Assembly: GCA_002726205.1 (NCBI GenBank)
Contig: PBSL01000016.1
Coordinates: forward strand, 40,673-104,672
DNA length: 64,000 bases
From: Planctomycetaceae bacterium
GTDB taxonomy: Bacteria; Planctomycetota; Planctomycetia; Planctomycetales; Planctomycetaceae
Reading direction: 5' to 3'
Shown: positions 52,587 to 64,000 of the stretch, in pieces
Position numbering within the stretch: position 1 is the first letter of the stretch
Layout of the letters: each line of letters begins with the position of its first letter
Translations under genes and position numbers: made by a program
Notes under the pieces: model-generated
The model's input: only the letters and a program-made list of their open reading frames with translations
Database searches by the model: none
What the model was told of the DNA's origin: nothing

Positions 52587-53699
52587 ATGAAACTACAATG
52601 CCACCGATCCTCCCTGGCGGCCTCACTCCAGATTGTCAGTGGAGTTGTGCCGACACGAACTCCGAAAGAGATTCTCCGCAACGTCAAGCTTCAGGTCAGT
52701 GACGGCACCGTCACCCTGTTGGCAACCGACCAGGAGGTGGGGATTCGGGTGAAGTTGGACGGGGTGGAAACCGATTCCAGCGGCGAGGTGTTGCTGCCAA
52801 CAATGCGGGTGTCGTCGATTCTGCGCGAGTTGACCGACGACACGGTCGATATCGAGGTTTCCGAATCATCGATCTGCATTCAGTCGGCGAGCAGCCGGTT
52901 CTCGTTGGCATCGGAAGACCCGGATGAATTTCCTGATGTCGCATCGTTTGAAGGCGACCAGTATTTTGCGATTCCCGGGGCGGCGTTGCGGGAGGGGATC
53001 AACCGAACGGTGTTTTCCACCGACCAGGAAAGCACCCGTTATGCCCTGGGCGGAGTGTTGTTGGATCCGGGAGCAGATCGTATCACGTTGGCGGCGACCG
53101 ACAGTCGTCGCCTGGCTGTAGCCGCTGTTCCGTGCCGATCCGAGGGGATCGAAGAGCTGGCCAACCCGGCGCCGGTTGTTCCGGCCAAAGCAATGCGGTT
53201 GATCGAACGGTCGATTTCCGACGAAGACGAGGAAATCCAGGTGGCGATCAACGCCAACGACATCCTTGTGCGCTGCGGCCAGTCGACAATCTACAGCCGT
53301 TTGGTTGAGGGGCGGTTCCCAAGCTATGCCGAGTTGATCACGACCGACAACTCGTCGATCGTGACCGTCGAGGTCGATTCGTTCCATTCAGCGGTTCGCC
53401 AGGCACAGATTGTCACCAGCGAGGAGAGTCGTGGTGTCAACTTCACGTTTCGCCAGGGCCAGTTGACCCTGGAAACAGTTGCTGCCGATGTTGGCGAATC
53501 GAAAATCGAAATTCCCCTCAGCTTCGATGGCGAGGAGATTGCGGTCAGCTTTGACCCGCGATTCATCATTGATTTCCTGAAGGTGCTAAAGCCGGAATCG
53601 ACCGTGTCGTTGCACCTGGTGGACGGCGAAAGCGCGGCGGTTTTCTGTACGGATGATGGATACACCTACGTGGTCATGCCGCTCTCGAAGGATCGATAA
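52587..53699 (+). CDS. dnaN: DNA polymerase III beta subunit (sliding clamp)
   Basis: A 370-residue sliding clamp of normal length, starting at ATG 52587 (MKLQCHRSSLAASLQIVSGVVPTRTPKEILRNVKLQ); a GTG at 52563 in the same frame is less likely. Three clamp domains can be traced: the first about 1-120, the second about 125-245 (TVFSTDQESTRYALGGVLLD with DSRRLAVA), and the third ending FCTDDGYTYVVMPLSKD, the conserved M-P-hydrophobic C-terminus that forms part of the client-binding pocket. It tethers polymerase and other enzymes to DNA. It is followed by dciA after 3 bases and gyrB, all co-directional. Confidence 0.97.
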   Translation: MKLQCHRSSLAASLQIVSGVVPTRTPKEILRNVKLQVSDGTVTLLATDQEVGIRVKLDGVETDSSGEVLLPTMRVSSILRELTDDTVDIEVSESSICIQSASSRFSLASEDPDEFPDVASFEGDQYFAIPGAALREGINRTVFSTDQESTRYALGGVLLDPGADRITLAATDSRRLAVAAVPCRSEGIEELANPAPVVPAKAMRLIERSISDEDEEIQVAINANDILVRCGQSTIYSRLVEGRFPSYAELITTDNSSIVTVEVDSFHSAVRQAQIVTSEESRGVNFTFRQGQLTLETVAADVGESKIEIPLSFDGEEIAVSFDPRFIIDFLKVLKPESTVSLHLVDGESAAVFCTDDGYTYVVMPLSKDR

Positions 53700-53702
53700 T
53701 CT

Positions 53703-56529
<2,827 letters not shown>

Positions 56530-56593
56530 ATCCCCGGCTCTCACGCGGTCTTCACCTGCAGTCCCTCCACACTCACTCAGTCCGGAGTTCCCT

Positions 56594-58006
56594 GTGATAC
56601 GCATCCTCCTGAGTACCGTCTCGCTGCTACTGTTCGTCCTGGCGGCCCGTTTGCCGGCCGAGGTCCGGTTCCCGTCGGTCATCGGCGACAACATGGTGCT
56701 GCAGCGAGGCGAACCCGTCCCGGTCTGGGGTTGGGACACGCCCGGAACGGTTGTCTCGGTCAGCCTTGGTGATCACACCGCCCGGGCCACCGCCGGTGAA
56801 GATGGTCGCTGGACGGCGTACCTGCCGGCCCAAAAGGCCGGGGGCCCGCACGAGATTGGCGTGAAGGGAACCAGCGAGGTGACGATCAAGAACGTGCTGG
56901 TGGGCGAGGTCTGGTTCTGTTCCGGACAATCCAACATGGAATGGCGGGTGCGGCAGTCGAAAGACGCGGAAAAAGAAATCGCCGCCGCCAAACATCCCCG
57001 GATCCGTCACATCAAGTTTCCACACCGCCCGGCCGACAACCCGCAGTCGAATATCGCCAGCGACGGTTGGAAGGCCTGCAGCCCCGAGACTGTCGGCGAG
57101 TTCACGGCCGTCGGTTACTTCTTCGGTCGCTACCTGCAGGAACAACTCGACGTTCCGATCGGTCTGCTGGGATGCAACTGGGGTGGCACACGGATCGAGC
57201 CGTGGATACCTCCCGCCGGATTTCGTGGCGTGCCAAAGCTCTCCGAGATCTCCGCCAGCCTCGACAAGTACCCCGCCCGCCGCGGCAACGGCCAGGTCAA
57301 TCACCAAAGCCCCCTGGCATTGTACAACGGCATGGTGGCGCCTGTTCTGCCCTACGGCGTTCGGGGTGCCCTGTGGTACCAGGGCGAATCGAACAACGGC
57401 GAAGGGATGATGTACTACGAGAAGATGAAGGCCCTGATCAACGGTTGGCGGTCGGTCTGGCAGAAACCCAGCCTGCCGTTTTACTTCGTTCAGCTGGCAC
57501 CGTACCGCTATGGCGGGGACCCGACACGATTGGCCGGCATCTGGGAGGCCCAGCTCAAGACCCTGTCTGTACCGCACACGGGAATGGCCGTCATCGTCGA
57601 CATCGGCAACACCCGCGACATCCATCCCCGCAACAAGCAGGATGTTGGTAAGCGACTCGCACTCTGGGCCCTTGCCGGAACGTACGGCAAGAAAGACCTT
57701 GTCTACTCGGGTCCGCTCTACAAGAGCATGAAGATCAAGGGCAGCACGATCCGTCTCGAGTTCAATCACGTGGGTGGCGGACTGGTGTCGCGAGACAGCA
57801 AGCCGCTTTCGCACTTCACGATCGCTGGTGAGGACAAGAAGTTTGTCGCAGCCACGGCCACGATCGAGGGCGGATCGGTCGTGGTCCGCGCCGATGGTGT
57901 CGAGAAGCCTGTGGCCGTGCGATTGGGGTGGCACCAGGAAGCCGAACCGAACCTGTCGAACAAGGCAGGGCTTCCTGCTTCCCCCTTCCGCACCGATTCC
58001 TGGTAG
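56594..58006 (+). CDS. Secreted sialate O-acetylesterase (SGNH)
   Basis: A 470-residue exported esterase from GTG 56594, preceded by GGAG about 8 bases upstream. Signal peptide about 1-23. The SGNH blocks are CSGQSNMEW (about residues 111-119, nucleophile Ser), GALWYQGESNNGEGM (about 258-272) and DIHPRNKQDVGKRLALWALA (about 349-368, catalytic D-x-x-H). A beta-rich N-terminal domain (VLQRGEPVPVWGW) is typical of the family. It removes O-acetyl groups from sialic acids or other polysaccharides in the periplasm. It lies 64 bases after gyrB but is functionally separate. Confidence 0.88.
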   Translation: MIRILLSTVSLLLFVLAARLPAEVRFPSVIGDNMVLQRGEPVPVWGWDTPGTVVSVSLGDHTARATAGEDGRWTAYLPAQKAGGPHEIGVKGTSEVTIKNVLVGEVWFCSGQSNMEWRVRQSKDAEKEIAAAKHPRIRHIKFPHRPADNPQSNIASDGWKACSPETVGEFTAVGYFFGRYLQEQLDVPIGLLGCNWGGTRIEPWIPPAGFRGVPKLSEISASLDKYPARRGNGQVNHQSPLALYNGMVAPVLPYGVRGALWYQGESNNGEGMMYYEKMKALINGWRSVWQKPSLPFYFVQLAPYRYGGDPTRLAGIWEAQLKTLSVPHTGMAVIVDIGNTRDIHPRNKQDVGKRLALWALAGTYGKKDLVYSGPLYKSMKIKGSTIRLEFNHVGGGLVSRDSKPLSHFTIAGEDKKFVAATATIEGGSVVVRADGVEKPVAVRLGWHQEAEPNLSNKAGLPASPFRTDSW

Positions 58007-58114
58007 TTCACGGCAACCGAAGCGTGAGTTGCCGGCGGCGGCTGCGATGTTGCCGCACCACAACCAATTGATTGATTGCCTGGAATGGCCGATAATCACC
58101 GTTCGTGATGGTCC

Positions 58115-59626
58115 GTGGAGTGCTTCCGCTTGATTCGACTGCTCGGCAATCCGAAGACGCTTTGTACCGGCCTGTCGCGCCGCGACCTGTTGCACATCGG
58201 CGGGCTCGGTGCTTTCGGGATTGGCCTGGGGGACGTTCTCGCAAGACCGCAACTGCAGGCTGCTGAATCGTCCGACGCGCCACGGTTCGGCCAGGCGAAA
58301 TCGTGCATCCTGATCTACAAGTACGGCTCGCCGCCACAGCACGAAACCTACGACCCCAAGCCCGACGCGCCGTCGTCGATTCAGGGCGAGATGCGAGCGA
58401 TCCCGACAAACGTGCCGGGAATTGCCCTCGGTGAGGGTCTGCCGAAGATCGCCTCGATCGCCGATCGGATGACCTTTGTCCGCTCGTTGACGCACCCCTA
58501 CCCGTTGCACGGCACGGTCTATGCAACCACCGGAATTCCGAATGTCGACACGAAGATCGAGGCCAAGCCTCGTGACAAGCGGCAGTGGCCGTTCATCGGT
58601 TCGATCGTCGACTATCTCGACGAACGCCGCACCGGCGAGTCGGCTCCGTCGATGCCGCGGAATATCGCTTTGCCGTTCATGATGGGCTCGAAGAATGAAT
58701 ATCCCCCACTGGCCGGACCCTACGGCGCGTTTCTCGGCACGCGTCACGATCCGGTCTACACCGACTTCATGGTGAAGGGAACACGAGTCGCGCCGGCCGT
58801 TCGGCCGGGCAAGGCGTTCCACGACCCGCAACTGAGCATTCGGCCAACCGACAAACTGCAACTCGCCGGCACCGGAACACGACACGCTGACATCTCGCCC
58901 CGTCGTTTTGACCTGCGCCGCAGCCTGCTTTCGCAATTCGACCAGGCACGTCGCTGGCTCGACCAGGCCGAGCGGGTCCATACCTATTCCGGGCAGCAGC
59001 AACTGGCCTACTCACTGCTGGCGACCGGCGCCCTTCACAAGGCCCTCGACTACACCCGCGAACCGGTTGCGGTCCGCGATCGTTACGGGATGTCGCTGTT
59101 CGGCCAGTCCTGTCTGGCGGCACGACGGTTGATTCAGTCGGGAGGGCGTTTTGTCACGGTCATCTGGGATGCGTTTGGCCTGAACGCCGGGGGCTGGGAC
59201 ACGCACCACAACCACTACGGCCGCCTCAAAGAATTTCTGCTCCCGGTTTTTGACCAGGCGTTCACCGCGCTGCTGCTGGACCTCGAGGATCGCGGCATGC
59301 TCGACGAAACGCTGGTGCTGGTCATCAGCGAACACGGTCGGACACCGAAGATCGACTCCAAGCCCCATGGCGCCGGCCGGCACCACTGGTCGCGGGTCTA
59401 CTCGCAGGTCTATGCCGGTGGGGGAATGAGCCGCGGGCTGGTTGTTGGCCGGTCAGATCCACACGGCGGTGATGTTGCCGCGACACCGGTTTCGCCAAAG
59501 GATATTCTTGCCACGGCGTTTCATCTCCTGGGGATTGATCCCGAGACGACTGTTCCGAATGCAGTCGGAAAACCCATGCCGCTGACCGGAACCGGCCGAT
59601 TGCGACCGGAACTGCTGACCGGGTGA
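58115..59626 (+). CDS. DUF1501 protein, divergent motif 1
   Basis: A 503-residue DUF1501 member beginning at GTG 58115. A short Tat-like segment SRRDLLHIGGLGAFGIGLGDVL (about residues 21-42) precedes motif 1, which here is CILIYKYGSPPQHETYDPKP, with YGSPPQHET in place of GGPSHIDT. The metal-site region is SEHGRTPKI...GAGRHHWSRV, with His for Asp. The protein is about 40 residues longer than relatives, with additions between motif 1 and the middle block. The unusual motif suggests a distinct substrate or a non-catalytic role. It is followed after 195 bases by another DUF1501. Confidence 0.88.
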   Translation: MECFRLIRLLGNPKTLCTGLSRRDLLHIGGLGAFGIGLGDVLARPQLQAAESSDAPRFGQAKSCILIYKYGSPPQHETYDPKPDAPSSIQGEMRAIPTNVPGIALGEGLPKIASIADRMTFVRSLTHPYPLHGTVYATTGIPNVDTKIEAKPRDKRQWPFIGSIVDYLDERRTGESAPSMPRNIALPFMMGSKNEYPPLAGPYGAFLGTRHDPVYTDFMVKGTRVAPAVRPGKAFHDPQLSIRPTDKLQLAGTGTRHADISPRRFDLRRSLLSQFDQARRWLDQAERVHTYSGQQQLAYSLLATGALHKALDYTREPVAVRDRYGMSLFGQSCLAARRLIQSGGRFVTVIWDAFGLNAGGWDTHHNHYGRLKEFLLPVFDQAFTALLLDLEDRGMLDETLVLVISEHGRTPKIDSKPHGAGRHHWSRVYSQVYAGGGMSRGLVVGRSDPHGGDVAATPVSPKDILATAFHLLGIDPETTVPNAVGKPMPLTGTGRLRPELLTG

Positions 59627-59821
59627 CGACCGGGCAACACGCATTGTCGGGAAGCGAGTGGATCGTTACGGTGGGCGACCCTCGTGGCAGGAGACCGTGG
59701 CGAAAGGCAGCAAGAAGTTGCTCGACACGAGCGAAGTCATTGAGGCCGGGGCGCATCGCCGATACCATGAATGGACCGTCGTTGATGCGACTTTCGGATG
59801 GGAAGAATCCAGGGGATTGGG

Positions 59822-61258
59822 ATGAACCGTGAACAGTGCCGGGGACCGCAGCGTGTGGACCGTCGGGAGGTGTTGCGGACCGGCCTGGTTGGCTTCAGTG
59901 GTCTGACCCTGCCCGGACTCTATCATTCGCGAGCCCAGGCGGCCGCCGCAGGAGCCCCCGACGACAAGAAAACAGCGATCATTCTTGTCTGGCTTCGTGG
60001 AGGTTGCAGCCACCTGGACACCTGGGACCCCAAGCCCGGTTCCACCGATGCCTACCGCAGTCCCTACCACCCGATCTCGACCTCGGTTCCCGGCACACAG
60101 CTCACCGAGTTGTTGCCGCGGATGGCCTCGATTGCCGACAAGTACAATATCCTGCGATCGATAGCTCACAACGCCGGCGGACACCCCGCGGGATCGTTGC
60201 GAGTCCTCTCGGGAGATCCGGCCCGTGCCGACAAGCCGAAACCGTTCTATCCCGACTGGATGACGGTGGCCAATTTCCTGCGATCGGATTCGCCAAAGGC
60301 ACTTCCCAACTACGTGGCGATCAATCCCGTCGATCGTTACGACGCATTCCAGATCGCCGGCCCGGGGTTCCTGGGGCCGTCCTACGAGGCGTTCAGGGTC
60401 ACCGGCGATCCGAGCAAGCCGAAGTTCTCGGTTCCCAATATCGGGTCCAAGGAGTCCGAACTCGCCCGGTTGACGAGGCGCTCGAGTCTTCGCGTGTCGT
60501 TTGACCGGCTTCGCCGTGACATCGACCAGACCGGGCTGATGCAGGCCGTCGATGACTTCGAGTCACAGGCAATTTCGCTGCTGACGAGTCCCAAGGCCCA
60601 GGAGGCGTTCGATCTCGGAAATGAGCCCGCGGCACTTCGCGATCGCTACGGACGCAACCAGTGGGGCCAGCAGTGCCTGCTGGCCCGGCGACTGGTCGAG
60701 GCGGGAGTCGACATCGTGACAACCGAATTCGACGGACCGCTGTGTGGTCGCGTGGCGAACTGGGATGACCATGCCGTCAATCACCACGTCTTTGAAGCAC
60801 TCGCCTGGCGTGCGCCTTTCTTCGACCAGGCCATCAGTGGTCTGATCGAGGATGTCTACAACCGTGGTCTCGACCGTCGCGTGATGGTGGTGATCACCGG
60901 CGAATTCGGCCGTACCCCCAGGATCTCCAACCAGCCCTCGAGTGGTCCCGGCAAGGCCAGTCGACCCAAGGGAACCCGACAGCCCGGTCGCGATCACTGG
61001 CCTCGAGCCAACTCGATGGTCTTCGCCGGCGGAGGAATGGAGACCGGGCAGGTGATCGGTGCCACTGATCGCCGCGGTGAAGACCCGATCAAACGCCGCG
61101 TCAGCCCTTATGACTTCCTGGCCACCCTTTACCATCACCTGGGCGTTGATACCCGGCACACGGCACTGACCAGCTTTGCCGGTCGCACCGTGCCGGTCCT
61201 CTCCAGCGCATCACGGATGAAGGGAACCCCGGTCCCGGAATTGACCTCCAGGACCTGA
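59822..61258 (+). CDS. DUF1501 protein
   Basis: A 478-residue DUF1501 protein from ATG 59822 with GGGATTGGG just upstream. Tat-like leader is VDRREVLRTGLVGFSGLTLPGLYH. Motif 1 is IILVWLRGGCSHLDTWDPKP (about residues 55-74); Cys replaces Pro. The metal-site region is TGEFGRTPRI...QPGRDHWPRANSM. It is close in layout to the 58115 gene but keeps the GRDH motif. Not paired with a PSCyt gene. Confidence 0.9.
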   Translation: MNREQCRGPQRVDRREVLRTGLVGFSGLTLPGLYHSRAQAAAAGAPDDKKTAIILVWLRGGCSHLDTWDPKPGSTDAYRSPYHPISTSVPGTQLTELLPRMASIADKYNILRSIAHNAGGHPAGSLRVLSGDPARADKPKPFYPDWMTVANFLRSDSPKALPNYVAINPVDRYDAFQIAGPGFLGPSYEAFRVTGDPSKPKFSVPNIGSKESELARLTRRSSLRVSFDRLRRDIDQTGLMQAVDDFESQAISLLTSPKAQEAFDLGNEPAALRDRYGRNQWGQQCLLARRLVEAGVDIVTTEFDGPLCGRVANWDDHAVNHHVFEALAWRAPFFDQAISGLIEDVYNRGLDRRVMVVITGEFGRTPRISNQPSSGPGKASRPKGTRQPGRDHWPRANSMVFAGGGMETGQVIGATDRRGEDPIKRRVSPYDFLATLYHHLGVDTRHTALTSFAGRTVPVLSSASRMKGTPVPELTSRT

Positions 61259-61475
61259 CACCTCGTGTTTTGTGGCGGTTCCGCACCGAGACGATCGGAC
61301 GGGTGACTGCCATGCACGCGCCAGTTTGTATCGAATGGCGAGTCCGGTTAGGGGGTTTGGGGATTGTGGACGGACAGAAGATATCTCATTGCACCCGGCA
61401 AGCCGCGCAACCGAAATCAGGTGTATACGCCTCAGTTTCGATTCGACCCGTCTAACCCCAACAGCGGTGGATGCC

Positions 61476-61997
61476 ATGAGGATTGCCTGCTTTGCCATGG
61501 GAATGGCCTGTCTTGGAATGTTGATGCCCCAGGGTCTGTCGGCGTCAACACCGCCGGTCTCCGGAAAGTCGGTCATGTCCGACGTTGTCCTCGGGGCCGG
61601 GGGAACACTGGCGGGCCAGCTGGTTGATGGCCGGGGGCGAAAGCTCGCCGGCCGCGTGGTGCAGCTGCATCGGGGTGCCAAGGTTGTTGCCCGTGTGCAA
61701 ACCGATAAGAGTGGGCGGTTTGTGGCCAGGAATCTGCCGGGTGGTGCCTACGTGTTGACGAGCGGATCGGCCCGACAGGTAATCCGGGCCTGGGCTGCCG
61801 GTTCAGCTCCTCCCCGGACTCCTGTCCAGGTTGTGCTTGTCGACCAGGCGGTCGTGGTTCGGGGTCAGGCCGAGACGGAGGTCGGCTTTCTCGGGCTGGA
61901 CACCACGGGGCTGATTATTGTCGGTGCCGTGGCGGTGGTTGTTCCGGTGGCGATTGCTGCCAGTGACGACGATGACGACCCGCCGGCCAGTCCATGA
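61476..61997 (+). CDS. Small exported protein with carboxypeptidase-regulatory-like domain and acidic tail
   Basis: A 173-residue protein starting at ATG 61476. Signal peptide about 1-23. Then a carboxypeptidase-regulatory-like fold (about 44-100): AGGTLAGQLVDGRGRKLAGRVVQLHRGAKVVARVQTDKSGRFVARNLPGGAYVL, the pattern GxV.d..G.pl.Ga.V......Tds.G.F.l..l..G.Y.l. A single transmembrane helix lies near 140-163 (GLDTTGLIIVGAVAVVVPVAIAAS), followed by SDDDDDPPASP. So it is a membrane-anchored protein with a cytoplasmic or short acidic tail. The ligand is unknown. It is probably co-transcribed with the following secreted protein. Confidence 0.75.
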   Translation: MRIACFAMGMACLGMLMPQGLSASTPPVSGKSVMSDVVLGAGGTLAGQLVDGRGRKLAGRVVQLHRGAKVVARVQTDKSGRFVARNLPGGAYVLTSGSARQVIRAWAAGSAPPRTPVQVVLVDQAVVVRGQAETEVGFLGLDTTGLIIVGAVAVVVPVAIAASDDDDDPPASP

Positions 61998-62067
61998 AGG
62001 GTCGCCGGTCTCGAGCCGATTGAGGCTGGTCGACGGCTCCGGTACGATCTTGCACCGGAGCCTTTCG

Positions 62068-63300
62068 ATGTGCAGATCCCACCACCGCTACTTGTTGTCG
62101 ACCCGATGGCGGTTGTCGCTGCTGCTGTGGTTGGTCACGACCGGGTCCCTGTGGGGAGGGGACCGTCTGGTTGTTGAGGTCCGGGAAACCGGTGGATGGT
62201 CGCGACCGGTCTATCCGTGCACACTGCAATTGGACCGTCCGGCAACTGCGCGTCGGCCACAATTTCGTCTTCTCGACGAACAGGCACGACCGGTCGTCCT
62301 GCAGGTCGATGCCCAGCCACAGGGAAAGCGGGTGAGGTGGTGGCTGGCGTTTTCGGTGACCCTGGCCCCCTTCCAGCGGCGGGTATTTTCCCTGGAGGTT
62401 GGACCGGCCGTACGACCGGGGCCGCGGCGAGAGCGAGGCCACGCGGTCAAGGCGACCGACACGAGGCTGCAGGTGATCAATGCCCCGTATCTGACCTGGT
62501 CAATCCCTCGTCGCGTCGGCCCATTTCTGCAGTCGCTGGAATTTGGTGGTCACGAGCATCTGCGGGGACCGACCGCGCGGCTGGAGTTGAAAGATCGCGG
62601 AGGACGTTCCTACCAGCTTGGTGGACCACAGGCAAAGCGGTGGCGGCTGGTCCGGAAAGGCCCCCTGGCGGTGACTCTTGCCGGTGACTCGTCAGTGACG
62701 CCTGCCGGTCGGGACGCAGTCGCCAGCCACGTCGAGCTCGATTTTCCCGTCTCTCGGAGCTGGGTCAGACTCGATTGGTCCCTGGACGATGCCAACGACG
62801 AAATTGCCGAGGCGTCGCTCGTGGTGGATCTCAACCTCGATCCCCCACGCAGCGGCGTCCCGACCCTGGCCGATTTCGGTGCGGGCACCTGGGTTTATGC
62901 CCGGCTGGCTGCAGGCCAGGCGGCGTTGCTCGAGAGTGGGACCCGGGGTGGGGCACCGCGGTGGAGGGTTTTGCAGGGCCGCGAAGGCAACCTGCGACCG
63001 CTTGTCGTCGCCCGCCCGGGCGGACACGAGGCGGCCGAGGGCTGGACTCACTTGATGGACCGCACCCGTTGCCTGGCGCTGGCTGTGGGACAGTTCGGCG
63101 ATGAGCAGGCCGATTCGATCCGGACGACGGCCGAGGGGCGGGTTACGGTTCGTCGTGTCTTCACGAAGCGGTCGGTGACAAACCGTCGCCCGAAGCGGTT
63201 GCGGGCCTGGTTGCATTTTGTCGGGTTCCCGCCGCAACAGGCCGCGGCGACGAGCCCGCGACACATGCAGACACCGCCACTGGTCCGTATCGTCCCCTGA
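62068..63300 (+). CDS. Uncharacterised secreted protein
   Basis: A 410-residue protein I do not recognise, starting at ATG 62068 with GGAG upstream. A basic signal-like segment (LSTRWRLSLLLWLVTTGSLWGG, about residues 9-30) is followed by a beta-rich sequence. There is WPAF-like composition and many Arg/Val/Leu runs, but no clear enzymatic motif. It is 70 bases after the small acidic-tail protein and may work with it. Alternatives include a family of planctomycete beta-sandwich surface proteins; no evidence distinguishes them. Confidence 0.55.
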   Translation: MCRSHHRYLLSTRWRLSLLLWLVTTGSLWGGDRLVVEVRETGGWSRPVYPCTLQLDRPATARRPQFRLLDEQARPVVLQVDAQPQGKRVRWWLAFSVTLAPFQRRVFSLEVGPAVRPGPRRERGHAVKATDTRLQVINAPYLTWSIPRRVGPFLQSLEFGGHEHLRGPTARLELKDRGGRSYQLGGPQAKRWRLVRKGPLAVTLAGDSSVTPAGRDAVASHVELDFPVSRSWVRLDWSLDDANDEIAEASLVVDLNLDPPRSGVPTLADFGAGTWVYARLAAGQAALLESGTRGGAPRWRVLQGREGNLRPLVVARPGGHEAAEGWTHLMDRTRCLALAVGQFGDEQADSIRTTAEGRVTVRRVFTKRSVTNRRPKRLRAWLHFVGFPPQQAAATSPRHMQTPPLVRIVP

Positions 63301-63335
63301 CAGTTCAGTCGACGGTGTTGGTCCGAAAAGGCCGT

Positions 63336-64000
63336 CTAGGGCCTTGCCGCGACGGCGCTCTTCATTCCGGTCGTCCACCTCACGGCATTTTCCATCAGTT
63401 GCCGGAACTGTGGCGAGCGGAAGTCACTCTCGTGGCCCAGCGAGGTGTAAAACACCCGGGCCTTGCCGAACTGGTTGGTCCAGGCCACCGGTTCGGACTT
63501 TTTCCCGGGGATAGATCCCATCAACAGGGGGGTTGCACCCTTGGCCAACGGGCTGGGCATGTAGAGAGCCCCTTTGCTCGTAAAGGGACCGGAAATCCCG
63601 GCCAGGACCGGGTGCCTGGCTGTGGTCGAGACCACGCTCGTGGTCGGCCCGGTCGGATGGTGGCCGTGGTAATTTCCACCGAGGACTTCGGCATCGAAGC
63701 CAGGCCACTCGGCATGTCCCTTGGGGCCCTGGCCCCGCGCGTCAAACGCGTGGCTGGCCGTTCGGACACCGATCAGTGGCTTGCCGGCCGCCAGGTGAGC
63801 CCTGAGGGCGTCGAGGTCTTTTTTCGGCAACGCGCGGCGACGAATCGAAACGACCACCAGGTCGGCCCTGCTGATGGCCTCGGCCATCCCCTTGATTTCA
63901 TGCACCCCGTCGGCGGCGTGCAGCACGGTGGTCTCGAATCCCAGTTGGTTCTCGAACAACTGCTTTGCCAACACCGGCAGCGTCGACCTGGTGTTGTAGA
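63336..64000 (-). CDS. ThuA-like domain protein, N-terminus cut by window edge
   Basis: The frame enters from the right edge with YNTRSTLPVLAKQLFENQLGFETTVLHAADG and continues to residue-like segments LVVVSIRRRALP, GKPLIGVRTASHAFD (the ThuA-type strand with TASHAF), GGNYHGHH, PVLAGISGPF and AWTNQFGKARVFYTSLGHESDF (the ThuA C-terminal block). The visible part is about 221 codons. ThuA-like proteins belong to the glutamine amidotransferase-like superfamily and occur with sugar-acid catabolism or Gfo/Idh genes in planctomycetes. No catalytic Cys is seen. A TTG within the frame (63974) is not the true start. Confidence 0.85.
   Translation of the reverse strand, partial: YNTRSTLPVLAKQLFENQLGFETTVLHAADGVHEIKGMAEAISRADLVVVSIRRRALPKKDLDALRAHLAAGKPLIGVRTASHAFDARGQGPKGHAEWPGFDAEVLGGNYHGHHPTGPTTSVVSTTARHPVLAGISGPFTSKGALYMPSPLAKGATPLLMGSIPGKKSEPVAWTNQFGKARVFYTSLGHESDFRSPQFRQLMENAVRWTTGMKSAVAARP

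Noticed and set aside
59627-59821. Gap between two DUF1501 genes examined for a small gene or promoter
   Set aside because: Only short overlapping frames without support; nothing identified.
61259-61475. Short open frames before the acidic-tail gene
   Set aside because: No ribosome-binding site or conserved residues; treated as non-coding leader.

Overview
The window looks like a high-GC planctomycete chromosome (Pirellulales-like, inferred from gene content only). It carries six DUF1501 proteins, two PSCyt1-PSCyt2-PSD1 proteins and a PVC-type heme-binding protein. Secreted enzymes with Tat-like or Sec signals are abundant, and there are PQQ-like propellers, a MBOAT/SGNH acetylation pair and a sialate O-acetylesterase. 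No rRNA, insertion sequence, CRISPR array or integrase is visible. Coding density is high, and the only gene-free stretch over 300 bases is 52257-52586.

Layout. 1-4998 (minus strand): a DinB-like protein, an OFA-type MFS transporter, an NHL-repeat protein, the 3-hexulose-6-phosphate synthase and 6-phospho-3-hexuloisomerase pair (formaldehyde fixation/RuMP steps) and the start of a Gfo/Idh/MocA-like protein. 5192-10875 (plus): PSD1 cytochrome protein, DUF1501, a Tat-type UxuA-like protein and a methyltransferase. 10888-11880 (minus): an ARPP-1/DUF6569 gene behind two tandem palindromes. 12068-13791: a tRNA with CAT anticodon, an isolated DUF1501 gene, and an imperfect copy of the tRNA 3' end. 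13972-20463: a tandem alpha/beta-hydrolase lipoprotein, flavin reductase, FG-GAP protein and secreted esterase. 20482-24394 (minus): SGNH, MBOAT and P1 peptidase. 24598-27547: three translationally coupled genes (PQQ-like propeller, two-TM coiled-coil protein, secreted cyanophycinase-like peptidase). 27572-41594: DUF1501, PQQ propeller, a second PSD1-DUF1501 operon ending in a 1036-residue heme protein, an atypical Nramp-like transporter, GNAT and hydrolase. 41682-50047: YqgE, aldose epimerase, HEAT/TPR protein, cobalamin adenosyltransferase, PolB-type exonuclease, MoxR ATPase and tartrate dehydrogenase.

50044-56529 is the replication core: cysteine desulfurase, a short dnaA, a 330-base gap, dnaN, dciA and gyrB. 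The gap holds a DnaA-box-like site, a GC-rich spacer and CTA/CTG triplets followed by an AT-rich run. This is the arrangement of a bacterial basal unwinding element, so I propose it as oriC. 56594-64000 carries a sialate O-acetylesterase, two DUF1501 genes, a small carboxypeptidase-regulatory-like membrane protein, an unrecognised secreted protein and a truncated ThuA-like gene.

The strongest candidates for something new are the tRNA-bounded DUF1501 segment, the ARPP-1 gene with its double operator, the coupled propeller/membrane/cyanophycinase triad, and the compact DnaA with its putative origin.
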